This document shows, piece by piece, positions 34,063-46,000 of a stretch of DNA of 64,000 nucleotides. The DNA is from Cladorrhinum sp. PSN259. Taxonomy: Eukaryota; Ascomycota; Sordariomycetes; Sordariales; Podosporaceae. Numbering within the stretch: the stretch's first letter is position 1; every line of letters begins with the position of its first letter. The position numbers and the translations under genes were made by a program. The stretch covers positions 372,001 through 436,000 of the forward strand of contig MU867084.1 in the NCBI GenBank assembly GCA_033725935.1. Reading direction: 5' to 3'. The notes under the pieces are model-generated. The model was not told the DNA's origin. It was given only the letters and a program-made list of their open reading frames with translations, and searched no databases.

Positions 34063-35318
34063 AGCCGTCGCGGTGCAGCTTTGTCGGGTGGCCGCAATAG
34101 GTGGGATTTAATTGGCAGGGTCAATTCTTGACGCTTTCTGCAAAATGCACCGGACGCAATGGCCGTTGTGGTGGTCGGAGTTGGAGGCGCGGGTAACTAT
34201 CAGTCGAGACGCGTTGGAGTGATCGCTTTGGCGGGCGCAAAAACTGACACGAGTTTAGTGGCTGGGGTGCGGCAGCAGTCGCAAAGTCGCAGGCCCAGAA
34301 GGTACCGAGCCGGGGCGGGTTTTGGTGAGCCACAAGCTGGAGAACACTGCCAGAAAAGAGTGACTGGCGCGGGTAGGTTGGGAATTACGGAGCGTTGTGA
34401 TGTCGGTTGGACGAGACACGCACAAATGTAGGCAACTCTAACAAATTTGCAAACAGACTTCAAGCTGGCAGGAAGGTAAGTATGTACCTTCTTCGTGACC
34501 CTGGCTTCTGGGAAAGGTACCACGGGGAAAGAATGAAATGGAACGCCTTGACCCCCCAGAGCCGATTCTGCATAGATGCCCCGAATCTTAGGCACTAAAG
34601 GTTTCTCAGATATGGATGCTTATGTCATCTTGAAGACTTACACCTCGATTTCCTAGAAGGGAATAACTCAATCTTTTTATTGACCTTTAGACTCGACAAT
34701 CCATATAATCAATACAAACACCATCTAGTCAATGCACTGCTTTCTCTATAAACTAATTCTGTATTGAGTCTATTTAAACATGATTATGGATCCTGAGTCT
34801 ATGGGGAAACTTGCATCTACCGATGGCCCGTGCCATTGAGGCGGGTTCGGGGGACAGGGTCAAAGTTTTAGCGCAAGGCAAGTGCGGCAGGGCCCTTCCA
34901 ACCACATGAACCGATGCCATTTGTTTACAGATACGTTCGTCCACTTTCTATCTCCCCTCCTCCACAATAGAATCCGCACCCTCGACGCCAATACATTACG
35001 CGCAGAGCCAGCATTGTTCTCATTGCACAGTAGCCATCATCGAGAAAGCCGGCCATCAACAATTTTCTCGACGAACTCGCAACCTCACAAGTTGCATCCC
35101 GTCCTCTACTTTTTGCAACCGATCCCGCCGTCACCCGATTTCTGCCCCACGTTCTGCGTTCTGCGTCGCAAGGCCAAACCCGCCAGTCCACACCCGCCAG
35201 TCCACACCCGCCAGTCGCGTCAAGTTTGGGCAAACTCCCAGCTCTTTCCACAGCACAGCGCACCGATTGCGCGCATTTTTTCTCCCGATCTCTCAGTCAC
35301 TCCGCAAAAATCAACAAG
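34063..35318. promoter_or_regulatory. divergent promoter region, Rsc4 / Cks1
   Basis: This 1.26-kb spacer separates two divergent start codons. It contains a 14-bp tandem repeat close to the Cks1 start. No coding sequence is supported. Confidence 0.5.
35181..35216. repeat. 14-bp tandem repeat, 2.6 copies, Cks1 leader
   Basis: The unit CGCCAGTCCACACC occurs twice in full at 35181-35194 and 35195-35208, and then in part, without mismatch. It ends about 100 bp before the Cks1 ATG, so it lies in the core promoter or 5' leader. Confidence 0.9.
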
Positions 35319-35793
35319 ATGTCGACCCCAGAGGAGATGGGCATTGATACCAGCCGCCGCAACCCGCATCCCCGGTCACTTACCGATAACGAGCGCGCGC
35401 GTCTGGAGGAGTATGTCGAGTCGATCCATTACTCCACACGGTATGCTGCTTGGTCCGGAGCCTCTATACTTGAAGCATCTGCTAACTAACACCGCGCAGG
35501 TATTCGGACAGCGAGTTTGAGTACCGCCATGTGCAGCTCCCTAAGGCTATGCTAAAGGCCATCCCCGCCGACTACCACGACAAGAGCAAGGGCACACTGA
35601 AGCTCCTGTGGGAGGAAGAGTGGCGGGCAATGGGCATTACACAGAGTCTCGGTTGGGAGCATTACGAGGTCCATGAGCCAGAGCCTCATATTCTCCTCTT
35701 CAAGTAAGTTGCACCAGGCAAGAGTTCCGTGGAAATTAGGGCGATGTCTAACCTCATCCTAGGCGCCCTCTGAACTACCAGCCTCCGCAGTGA
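35319..35793 (+). CDS. cks1: cyclin-dependent kinase regulatory subunit Cks1
   Basis: Three exons, 35319-35440, 35500-35703, 35763-35793, give 118 residues. Both introns are 59 nt. Cks1 binds the main cell-cycle CDK and docks phosphorylated substrates, in nucleus and cytoplasm. The family core is complete: YSDSEFEYRHVQLPK (42-56), LLWEEEWRAMGITQSLGWEHY (77-97) and the hinge HEPEPH (99-104) that mediates strand exchange, then ILLFKRPLNYQ. Length is typical for filamentous fungi; the last exon encodes only the final ten residues. It is divergent from Rsc4 and 14.4 kb from the G1 cyclin gene on the other strand. Confidence 0.97.
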
Positions 35794-38347
35794 ACTGGCT
35801 AGGTTCCACGACAACCGAGAAGAGGAACATCCTAATTCTGTATCATATCTTGCATCTTTATGACACTCACGAGTGCATAACGATTTTCCCTTTCAGTGCA
35901 TAGGTATAGAGAACCTATGCGATGGGGTCAACTATCATGACACGGGCCCTTTGCGACCTGCTAGACGATGAACTCTCGACTCACCAGCGCTTGTGTCTGC
36001 AAGAGGCGGGTTACTGTTAATCATTGCCAAGACAAGAGGAACGATACCAAGTCCGAGATCACGGTAATACAGTGGCCTATTTGGGAGGCAGTCAGCTGCC
36101 GGTGCTGACGAGACATTACAGAGGCATCGTGGAATGGGCATCCAGGCCAATTGATCTAAGGTGCTTTGTTGTTGGTTATGCAGAGGAAAATCAACAATGG
36201 TTAATAGCAAAATTCAGGCCGAGCGATAATTTAAGAATCATTTTCTGCATGTGAGAAGTGATAAATGGTGAATGGTGATCAATGGCATCGCGGGGTAAAT
36301 TGCTCCCATCCAGGTCCTGGTTTCAGATGCCCCCGCAGGTTACATCCCGTCCGAGGTGGCCGAAAGCCACGCTCTCATTTCAGGGGGAGTGAAAACGGGC
36401 CAGAAACAATGAACGACCAGTTGTCAATTTAAATCAACACCACATGTTGCCCTGGCCAAAGGCACACTACATGCGGATACAGATGAGATGGATCCAAGGA
36501 CAAAACTGCGGAGGGATGGATGGATGCAATGCGACTCTGATATTCATCGGCCGCTCGACTCCATTACAATCAAACCGCAATGCCGAAGGTCGTAGTCATC
36601 CGTCAGTAATTTGCGGTTTGTTGCAATTATAGTTCTCTTATCTGGCAATATTCAGTCTACACAAGGTCAGTTTTGAAGAAGAAAAAAACAAGCCAATTGA
36701 ACGTGGCTTTGGCTTTTGTATGGTTTCTTTCCCCGGTTGGCAAATCGTTTTTTATTTTGGCAATAATACCTTGGGTATTCTGATTTCTGCCGCGAGCATT
36801 AACGATTTCATCAGTGATGAAACATTTTATAAGGGAATCTGGAAGCAGTTATCAGATCAGTTATTATTCTGCCCGCTTTTTTCAACTGTCTTTTTTTATT
36901 GGTGGTTTTTCTTTATGTCTTTGTAGGTTAGGATGATCATCAATTATTTCTTGAAAAGATAGAACCGGGCTTTGCTTTTCGTTAAATCTTCCTTTTGGAC
37001 GAGATAACTTTGATGTTGAACTATTTACACCTTCAACCCAGGCCCCGGGAGAACAAACGGTTCCAGTCTTGGTAGGGAGTGAGTGTCGGTTGTTGTTGTG
37101 TGGACTGTTGAGGCGTAGAGGCCGTCGAATGCTGGTGTTAGAGTGGCAGGTGGGAAAGGGGCAGGGGGTGGTTAAGTGGTTTATTTAGGAGGAAAAGTCC
37201 TCTTTGTTCAAGGCCGGGGAATGAGATCTGGAGGTGCCGGGATCCGGACCGGAGACCGAATCCCTGGACGGAGCGGACTTTGGTGGATGTGGGGCTTGTG
37301 ACTCGGACTGTCTGCCCATTGTCTGGGGAGGAGCCCAAGTATGGGGCAAGATGACGCGGAATATGCGTGTGCATATATACCGTTACACTTTGTTTTCACG
37401 TGGGCTTTGTCTTCTTTGTTTAATCTCGGTGACCATCGCCGTTTGCGTGGCTTGTGATGTGTTTTGATGCTGAGCTGCAGATTCTTGTGCAACCTGCATT
37501 GGCTTGGTACTAGAAACCCAACCAATGTCTTGCGATTTTTCTGCTGCAGGGACCTTCGGTTGACCGTTAGGTCGGTGCCTGGGAATAGCGGTGGCTGCAC
37601 TGCCTTGAGTGCCTATGTAGGAGTCTCTTTAAGCTGTTGGTCGTTTTCGTCTTACATACTATCGGGGAGTCGGTCTCGGCAGCGACGGAAGGCAGAAGAG
37701 GTATTCTCTCTCTCGACCACGGTTGCGGGGAAGCCGCTGACACCTTCCAATCCTCTTCCCATCTCCTTCTGCCCCCACCAATCATGAGAGAAACCGCTCC
37801 CTCTTCCACGAAAAATAGACCAGTCCGGATGCGTGAATTGGGCTTTTTTCATGCATAATCTCCTGCACAAGGTGAATTATAGGGACGAACTAGAAGAGTT
37901 TTCGTCAATGATCTCCATCACTCGACAGTCTGGAGCTGCGGCTTCTCTGTAGTACCCCTGGCTAAATGGCACATATGATGTCTTGGGCGCCTCCTGAGCG
38001 GGAGTCGAGGTCCCGAAAGGCGTGGTGTGGTGGTGTCGAGCGGTCTCGAACTCAATCACGCCCCGCCGTTTCATTGTTTCCATCGCCGACAAGGGCCGTC
38101 TTTAATAAACCATAAGGACGCAATGCCACACAGTGTTTGCCTTGTTGGTTCTCCCATGGTGGTCAGCAGTTCTGAAAGAGAGGAAAGAAAACTCTACATA
38201 ATCCCTCGTCTGTTTTCATTGTTCTCTCTCGAACTCGAGCAACCACAAGCAATTGCTTGGCCTTCAATTCCCTAATTCGGCCACTTACACGCCGTCCTAT
38301 CACCACACCACCCGACCCACTGGATAGGCCCTTGTCTCACGACTAAA
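35794..38347. other. intergenic, no gene seen
   Basis: These 2.55 kb lie between Cks1 and Pal1, both plus strand, so most is Pal1 upstream sequence. There is a short GGAT repeat near 36515, and otherwise only short frames without coding character. Confidence 0.6.
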
Positions 38348-40287
38348 ATGGACAGCGACGGAAAGAGGGGAGACGACTACGGTCTCCCGCTTGACAAGCA
38401 CTGGGTGAGTTTTTGAACCGCTACATATCACCAGCTTTGATGCACCCTTTTTGCTCATCTTATTTGGCATGTCATGAATCGTATGTGTATTAAACAACCG
38501 GGTGCTATCAATGCCCCGGCCATTACCAAGTTGCAAGTTGCAGCTTGTTGCTTGCAGAAATGAGTTTCACCCGTTTTCAATCAAGAATGGTTCACATTTG
38601 ACGTTGAGCTGGGTATCCTGGAGTTTTATACCTTTTTGTTCCGTTTTCTGTGTTACGAGACATTCAGGATTTGTCGGGATCGATTGTGTCGATCATTGAC
38701 GACACTTGCGTCACTTTCTGGTCCCTTGTTCCTGCCAAGGTGCAGACACGAGCTTCCCGGAATATCCTGCTTTTTGAGTTCTATAAAAACAACATTGTTC
38801 TAAAGACCTTGATTTGATGCAACTGTGACCATTTTTTACTAATAAATTTATCTTCTCTGCAACAACAGGCATCGAAATATATCCTGGGACCGCTTACCGA
38901 ACTGGAACCTAGTGAGGAGTTTGCAACACGAATTACTGGACTTCCTCCATCACCTCCTGATTCCAACGCTCCTACTCCTACACGCCCAAGTTTTCGTCAT
39001 AGACATTCGAGAAACCCTTCATATGCAGACGGAGACGAAGAAGAACAGCCATTTTTGCGCCGACTTTTGAGCCGTACGAACAGTGTCGCAAGCTCACGCA
39101 GCAACCGCAGCAATAATAAGGAGCTCCCGCCCTCTCCGCGCTCTCCACTATCACCTTTGGAGCGGAAGACATCCCTCCATACTGCCGCTCCACCGCAAAC
39201 CCGGTGGAATCAAGGCACCATCTTGTCTCGAGCCAACAGTGTGGCTACCTCAAAGCCCAGCTTTGTCCAGATGGAATCAGCCAAGAGTGACAGATCTCAC
39301 CGTCGCACCTCGTCCCTCGCCGAGCGTTATCCAGGTGACCGCTCTCACCGGCCTCTCGACACGCTCACCCAGGAGCACCTTGCAAAGAATGGAGAGCCAA
39401 ATTCCGGTTTTCCACGGCGAGGCGGCTCTCTCAGGGAACGGTACCCTGGTGATCTGTCCCATCGCCCCCTCGCCATGATTCAGCGCGAGCATCGAGCCGC
39501 AGACCGGGCTCCTCACTTACACAACCGCCGACGACAGCAACCAAGCGATCCTATCGACTTTCTTGACGACAGTGGTCCGGTTCCAGGAGCGACGTATCAT
39601 CATGGTGGACCGTTTGATGCGACCATGAAGGCACGAAACACCAACCCTTTTACCTCTCCTGTTGCAGCAGTCCTTGAGACCAATACCTTGGCAATCCAGG
39701 CTACTCCCGCCGAGTACCTTCGAGATTCTTTGACCAAGCATGTTCCTTTGCAGGGAACTGCTGCAGTTCCGTCAGGGATGAAGGATTTGAGTGGTAGGAC
39801 GATGGAGTACGAGGAAGGGGCAGATCTAATGAGGGAGGCAGATGCTCCTGGAGGAGCGTATAAGCGGTGGGATGGTATTGTAAGTTGTTTGCCCTGTCCC
39901 CAGCAGTGGTATGCGGATGTCAATCTGATTTGGACACTGACTTTGATCTAGAAATACCGTGATGATGACCTCAAGGGCAAGGGCGAACCATGGTTCACAC
40001 AAGATCAAGCCGAAAAGGAACGGAAAGCCAAAGGGAAGCACCTGGACTCTGGTATGACTTATGAAATGCAGCCTCGGAAAGTTAGAGCCACTGGGAACGA
40101 CGGTATCAACAAGAACCAAGCGACTGCCAGGCAACGAAGCGTTAGTAACGCCGATGAAACTGCCGGGCCGTCATCTGCACCTGAGTATCTTGGGGAAGGA
40201 GGCTTACGCCGGGCTAATACTACTGGAAAGAGTGGTGGGCTCGCGCAGAGTTTGAAAAGACGATTCGGAAGTCTTAGGAGGAGATAG
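38348..40287 (+). CDS. pal1: Pal1 cell morphology protein
   Basis: Three exons, 38348-38404, 38869-39879, 39952-40287, give 467 residues. The first intron is long for this genome (464 nt) with a clear TACTAAT branch site; the frame closes at both joints. Pal1 proteins sit at sites of active growth and endocytic patches and help keep cell shape. The family domain spans roughly 255-370: NTNPFTSPVAAVLETNTLAI, TPAEYLRDSLTKHVPLQG, SGMKDLSGRTMEYEEGADLM, GAYKRWDGI, DDLKGKGEPW. The N-terminal half is disordered and Ser/Arg/Pro-rich, with two copies of ERYPGD-x-SHRPL (171-182 and 209-220) and two of a SR-x-NSVA motif (87 and 139). The C-terminus is basic (SLKRRFGSLRRR). The gene is convergent with the retropepsin-like gene. 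Confidence 0.93.
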
Positions 40288-40639
40288 GCAACCGGGCGCG
40301 TTTGAATGAAAGATTTGAGACGGGAATGGACATGATGTAAGGAGTAAACGGAATACATGGGGCGCAACTTTGATGGAATAGACACAGACACAGAGAGGGA
40401 TTGGGCTTGGGATATATATGATTTGATGACTATGTTTTTTTTTTTTCATATTTCATTTATATAAGAGACGGCTATAAAAGATTCAATAAATTTGTTTGCT
40501 ACATAAGCTCCCGTCGTTGCACAGATCCTGCAGTTCAACCCTTTGACCAGCAGCAAACTAGCCTTGATGAAGGCAAAAGAACTTCAACTTCTACCACCCC
40601 CTCCTCCTTATCAACTCACCTCCTTATCATACGTACTCA
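40288..40639. other. short convergent intergenic
   Basis: These 352 bp lie between the stop codons of Pal1 (+) and the retropepsin-like gene (-). The stretch contains a T run at about 40434-40446 and must hold both terminators. Nothing else is seen. Confidence 0.6.
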
Positions 40640-42622
40640 TTAATCATCCCCCGAATCCGGATTTGTCGTTTTGCCTTTACCCTTTCCTGTTGTAGTCGCA
40701 GCGACATTTTTGCTACCACCACCATCACCACCACCACCAGCCTTGTTATCCCTCTCCTCCCACTCCTGCAGCGCCTTCCTCTGGGAAACCCCCTTTCTCG
40801 GCTCAACAACAGTGACGCTCTGCCCCGCAACTCCCCCCCTGGGATCCAACTGATCAAACGTCGTCCCCTTGGACCCCACAACGAGAATACTCCGCCCGCC
40901 CACGCCTTGCTCGTCGTCCCCGTCCTCGTCCCTAAGAATGCGACCCGTCCCGTCTACGAACTCGTGCTCGAAGGTGATCCTCCGAGGCGTCTCGTTTATT
41001 TGCTTGTTACTCAACCAGGCAGGGTGTCCCGGATTCAGCTGAGAGGTTTTCTTGCTGGTCTTGTTTCCCTCGCCGCGGTATCGAATCTGCCCCGGCATTC
41101 TGGATGCGCCCAAAACGTCGCGGCGGTCTTCGCCCAGGTTCAGTTGGAACTGGCCCGGTGTCGAAGAGATGTAGAGCGCGATAAAGGGGGCGAATCCCGA
41201 GAGGCGGTCGGGCGTCGCGGAGGGGTCAAAGTCTGCGGCTGAGGAGCCGGCGAAGACTACCACGGGGACGAGGACGCTTATTATCGGAGGTTCTGAGGGC
41301 CAGGTTGGCGGTCCCACCGGCGGGGAAGGGTAGGAAGGGGGGTTGTGGGTTGGTAAGTGGCGTTGTGGCGCGTGTGATGATTTGGTGGAGGTGGTGGTGG
41401 TGGTGGTGGTGTGCTCTGGGAAGGGGTAGAGGAAGACTGTCATTTCGTAGCAGCGTGTCTGGACTGAGCCGTCGGCTGTGTTTACTGTCTTGACGGTCTG
41501 GGCGGAGTAGGTCTTTGGGTTGATGCCGATGCAGAGGAGGTCATTGGCCCAGATGCAGGGGAGGGTGGCGCCGCTGTCGAGGAGGGTTTCGTAGTAGACT
41601 ATGGGGCCAAGTGTGTCGGGCTCGCTGGGTTTCCTGCTGGCGGTGCTGGTGTGATATGGGGAGGGCATGGCAGAGTACAGGCCGCCACCGCGGGCGACGA
41701 GCTCTTTACGGCGCTGGAAGCCGAGGCAGATTTGGTAGTGGCCCATGTTTTCGCTCTGGCGGCGGCTTGTATACGTGTTGACGAGGGAGGTGCCTCTTTT
41801 GGCCGTGATGGTCGTGTTTCCTTTGAGGGGCGGCTCGTACCAGAGCCATCCGGGACCATACTCTGAGACGTATCGGTCGAGGAGGGCCTCGCGGGTGTTC
41901 GAGAAAGATTCATAATCAGGCATTCGATCGACGATGCGGCCAGCCCAGATTACGGTGTAGGAATCCGAGAAGTGGATCGACCCGGACTCGTAACCTGAAA
42001 TAGCGGCTTCGATGTTTCTCCTCTCAGGGTCGAACTGACAGTGCTGCAAAATGTTCTGCAGGATATCAACCCGCTGGTTGATCGCTTTGCTGTGGACTGT
42101 GGCGAGTGTTGACCTTGGCTTCGTATTGGCTTGATCGTTTTCATCTAGCTGGACCCTTTCTCTCTCGGCCTCCTCGAGCAGTTCGGTAAATCTGGGCACC
42201 CGTCGATAGTGTTCTGCCCACAGACGAGTTTGAGCTACCTTTCTATCAGCTATTTGTATTGTCGATGGATCTTCGTTTTCGAGCCACAGTGGAGATCCAA
42301 TCACGATGGATGGCTGCCATTCTACTGGTGCTTCTTCGGATTGTTGGTGAGCAGTGGTGCTTTCCTCATCTTCTACCCTGACCATGCTCCTGGTCCGCAT
42401 CGTCCTCGGCAAAGGGGTGGCTACCGATGATCTCCGCCTCGCCGCACCGGCGGCAAGGTTTCGGTTGAAGTTCTCAACATTACGAGCATATCGTCTCACC
42501 GTGGATGAGCGCCTTCTGCCAGATGATTGAAGTTGGTCGAGGGCTGTCCTCAGCGTTGAAGATCTGCGGCGACCTGTGAGTCGGGCAGCCTGCTGATTGT
42601 TAGATTGCGTGTTTGCCGACAT
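40640..42622 (-). CDS. unrecognised protein with single retropepsin-like domain
   Basis: A single exon encodes 660 residues from the ATG at 42622. I do not recognise a named family. Residues 1-80 are basic and carry three RRRSS motifs (18-22, 36-40, 62-66). Residues 80-330 look partly globular and Trp/Tyr-rich. At 342-356 is VYYETLLDSGATLPC: hydrophobic residues then D-S-G-A-T, the flap-half active-site pattern of retropepsin-like aspartic proteases (catalytic Asp-349). After a Thr-rich low-complexity insert (encoded by GGT repeats), PDRLSG and LGEDRRDVLG could supply the later strand and the hydrophobic-LG motif of that fold. There is only one D-[ST]-G motif, so the active form would be a dimer, unlike pepsin. 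No reverse transcriptase, integrase or zinc knuckle is seen nearby. The C-terminus is low-complexity Gly/Lys/Asp. It is divergent from the 1220-residue gene. Confidence 0.8.
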   Translation of the reverse strand: MSANTQSNNQQAARLTGRRRSSTLRTALDQLQSSGRRRSSTVRRYARNVENFNRNLAAGAARRRSSVATPLPRTMRTRSMVRVEDEESTTAHQQSEEAPVEWQPSIVIGSPLWLENEDPSTIQIADRKVAQTRLWAEHYRRVPRFTELLEEAERERVQLDENDQANTKPRSTLATVHSKAINQRVDILQNILQHCQFDPERRNIEAAISGYESGSIHFSDSYTVIWAGRIVDRMPDYESFSNTREALLDRYVSEYGPGWLWYEPPLKGNTTITAKRGTSLVNTYTSRRQSENMGHYQICLGFQRRKELVARGGGLYSAMPSPYHTSTASRKPSEPDTLGPIVYYETLLDSGATLPCIWANDLLCIGINPKTYSAQTVKTVNTADGSVQTRCYEMTVFLYPFPEHTTTTTTTSTKSSHAPQRHLPTHNPPSYPSPPVGPPTWPSEPPIISVLVPVVVFAGSSAADFDPSATPDRLSGFAPFIALYISSTPGQFQLNLGEDRRDVLGASRMPGQIRYRGEGNKTSKKTSQLNPGHPAWLSNKQINETPRRITFEHEFVDGTGRILRDEDGDDEQGVGGRSILVVGSKGTTFDQLDPRGGVAGQSVTVVEPRKGVSQRKALQEWEERDNKAGGGGDGGGSKNVAATTTGKGKGKTTNPDSGDD

Positions 42623-43031
42623 TTTTGTCTATTTCCCTTTTCAGCCACGAGTTCCAAGAGCTATCTATAACTTGCCCACTCAATCCACCATGCACCATAC
42701 AATGCGTTCCCTGTCTTTTTTGCTTGTTCTGCGTCCTTTCTTTGTTTGGCAATGAACAACAGTCGCGTTACAGCAGATGGCCGAATAAGTCCCAGGAGCT
42801 TTTGTTCGACAGCATCTTCTTTGTTGGAGATGGCCTGAATTGTCTGAAAACGGGAATATTCCACCACTGTCATTGTTGACTACCCCCTGGAATGCATGTT
42901 GTTAGGTTCACAAGCATGCCGGTCTTGGGGGCAAGACACAAATACGAGACACGTCTTAGTTTTCATCTTTTTTGGACACCAAGCCGATATCATCTATTGA
43001 CTATCTTCTAGAGGCGCAAAGTATCGCAACA
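42623..43031. promoter_or_regulatory. shared promoter region of two unrecognised divergent genes
   Basis: Only 409 bp separate the two start codons, so promoter elements are probably shared. I see no motif I can name. Confidence 0.5.
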
Positions 43032-46000
43032 ATGGCAGCAATGGATGGGCACCCACGGAAAAAGGACCCTTCCCACCCGGGTCAAAAGGTTGTAGACGAG
43101 CCACCTGGCCCTGAAATCGCAGGACATTGGCACGACTGGATGAGATACTTGATGCCTCCAACGACGGAGCAGGAACTCAGAGAAGCCCAGGCACTAGGAA
43201 ACTTCAATCCGAGTAGCAGCCGAGGAGGACGAAGGGTTCCCTCTGGTAGGTTGATGTACTCCTGCAGGTGCCAAGTAAAAAGAAAAAGACTAACAGGTCT
43301 CAGCATACTTCTATGACTGGATCAAAGCCTACTGCGCCATCGCACCAGGATGCCCGCCGCTGTTCCGTCAGCTGGTTGAACATATTCTCGCACTCGCACC
43401 TCCAGACCAGCTGAATACAGCTGTGCTTGGGGGACTCTTGATAAACAAGGACCTGATACGCTATGGTCTGGATGCGACCTTCTGGGATGCGCTAGAGCGC
43501 TACCAGCTCTTCGATGGCTACTGGGACACCCAAGTTCCCGTCTCAATGGGGCAAGTGATGTTTGAGATTCCGGAAGAATATCTACCGCAGTCCTTTGCCG
43601 CACCGTCCGTCCGTCATCCAACCGCAGGGGAGGAGCAGATCCGGGAAGAGGAGGCAGATGAAGAAATAGACCGGGGTGACGTCGACACGATTGAGAATCT
43701 CGTCCGAGCAATCCGGCAAGATGTGCCATTAGACCAAATTGAGCCGGTAGTGAGGATCAATGGCATTCCCGTCCAGACTGTACTGCCGAGGGATATCCTC
43801 AGTGGATTGACCCAGGGGGGCCGAGATTGGACCAGATCGTCTTGGTATGGCCTTGTACCCCAGCCCCCGTTGGCGCAGCGACTTTATACCATAATCAACT
43901 TTTTGGCCGACGAAGACCGGGACCGCACTCCGGGATGGGAAGCCCAACGGTCCGAAATCGTGCGGTATCTGCACTGGCTTGCTACCATCGATGAGAGGAA
44001 CCAGCTTCGCAAGGCATCCCTTCAGACGCGCCAAATGTTTGAGTGTGCCGTCGACATGGCCATTGTCCATGCCGTCTATGAGCAGCACTACCACGGCGAC
44101 AGCTCTGCTGTGTCGCTCAACAAGCCGGACGTAGTGCCCCTCAAGTCGACCCGTCTCAGCTACCTTCTCAATCCTTATGATTGGCAACTTCCCTCCAGAA
44201 GAGGCGTTCCCAACAAGAGGGATCTCGTCGAAAGGCCCATCACGGGGCGGCCCCCTGAAACTGTCAACGTCGATTTTACTGAGGCGGGCGTTCGTAGCGG
44301 TGATCACCTACGACACATTGAATACAGTAAGCAGTTCTGGAGGCCGGTTTCGGGTCGGATTACCGCCACCACTCCAATCCCCGTGGATGTTATAGACCAA
44401 CCGGGACGACTCAACTGGGCCCATCGGGAACACAGGTCGTATGAGTGGCACTCCAGGCCGGGCAACATCGGCTGGGAGCTTTCTCCTAACTTGGTATTAC
44501 CACAGTTTACCCCGGCAGGACTCAGTCGTGCTGCTTACAGACAACAAGTGCGCTACAGCACTGAACGAGGTGCCAGGCGCGCTGGTCTCCAGAAGATGCT
44601 TCGCTACTTCAACACTGGCGTACACGACTTTATCTACAGTCCGTGGCGGCAACTCGTTCTCATGGACGAGAGTGCCGCGGTGAATGCGGCCAAACAGGCA
44701 GATGGAATCCAATGGGTGCCCCCATGTTTAACAGATGACGAGCTCCCTGACTGGAGGGAGCTCGAGACGCATCCGTACGATGTGACGTGGGGAGACTTTT
44801 TCTTCAAGCTGAGGAGTTTTAGGAGCCTTTGCGAAAGGGAGGTCACCAGGGAGCGCGGGAACACTTTGGCATGGGTAACCCTTCCAAGAAACACGGCCAA
44901 CGGGGGACCCTTTGTGTGGAGGAAAATAGACCCTATCCTTCAGGACCACCAGGACCGACTCAAGGCTTGTCTGGTCATGGAGAATGTGCTTCGTGCTGCC
45001 TATAAAAAGTGGCCGAGGAAATTGTTGAGGCGAGCTATCAAGGCTATGGGAAACGCCAAAAACGCCAGCCACATGGACCACAGCGTTCCCGAGGGCATCA
45101 CTCTAGCCTTTGATGAGCAGGTCGAAACGCCCAGGCCCATACCCGTCGGCAGATTTACCACCACCCCGAGGCAAATTACTTACGACGACCTCGTATGGCT
45201 GAGGCGCCTGGCGCAACCGGGCGTGAGCGATGGAACGTGGGAGCGCAGATACTATCCAGAATCCGACGATGGAAAGTACACACTGTATCAGATATTCGCA
45301 AAGAGGGTGCAGAAAGCTCTGGATGACCCGAATCCAAACGGCCTCTTTGCAGATACCATGGTCCGTGTGAGCGTTGAGCGCCTGCTCAAGGTCATAAATC
45401 CGGGAGGAGGTCCCGACGTGAAGAGGGCCAGGTTCGGGCCCTACGATGCGTGTAGCTACCTCGACAGGCTCGCCGCCCAAGGCCACATCAAATTCAGACT
45501 GGATCCAACCTGCTACGGTGTTATCGAGCGTCCGAACGCCCAATATTTTCCTGAACATCGCGTGGTGTGGAGGGAGAAAAGGCCAGAAGGCGCGAACCCT
45601 CAGGCTCGCCCCAATTGGAAGGCCGAACACTACCGTTCTTGGTCCGAGATAATGAGCAACAAGAGTCTGATAGCCGACGTGAAGAAGGGCTCTCCAGTCT
45701 ACAACTTCTTCTTGGCTCTTGGGTACCGTCTTGGTTATACAATCTGCCAGCTCAGGCATCTCATAGGCGTCGAGGAAACATCACCTGCCGGCCGGCCTGT
45801 CGTGCCAACGCAGAGGCTGCTGGACGCATACGGCGCGTACGACAGGAAGGTCAGGGAGACGCACGAGCGGCTGGACGAGAGCCAACTCTTCCATTGGCAC
45901 GACCCGAGAGCGATAATTGAAGAGCTCGAGGAAGACGCAAATTTCCTTGTTTACATGAGGAGACCCCTCGAACGCATCCGCTCGCAGATCATTGACGAGA

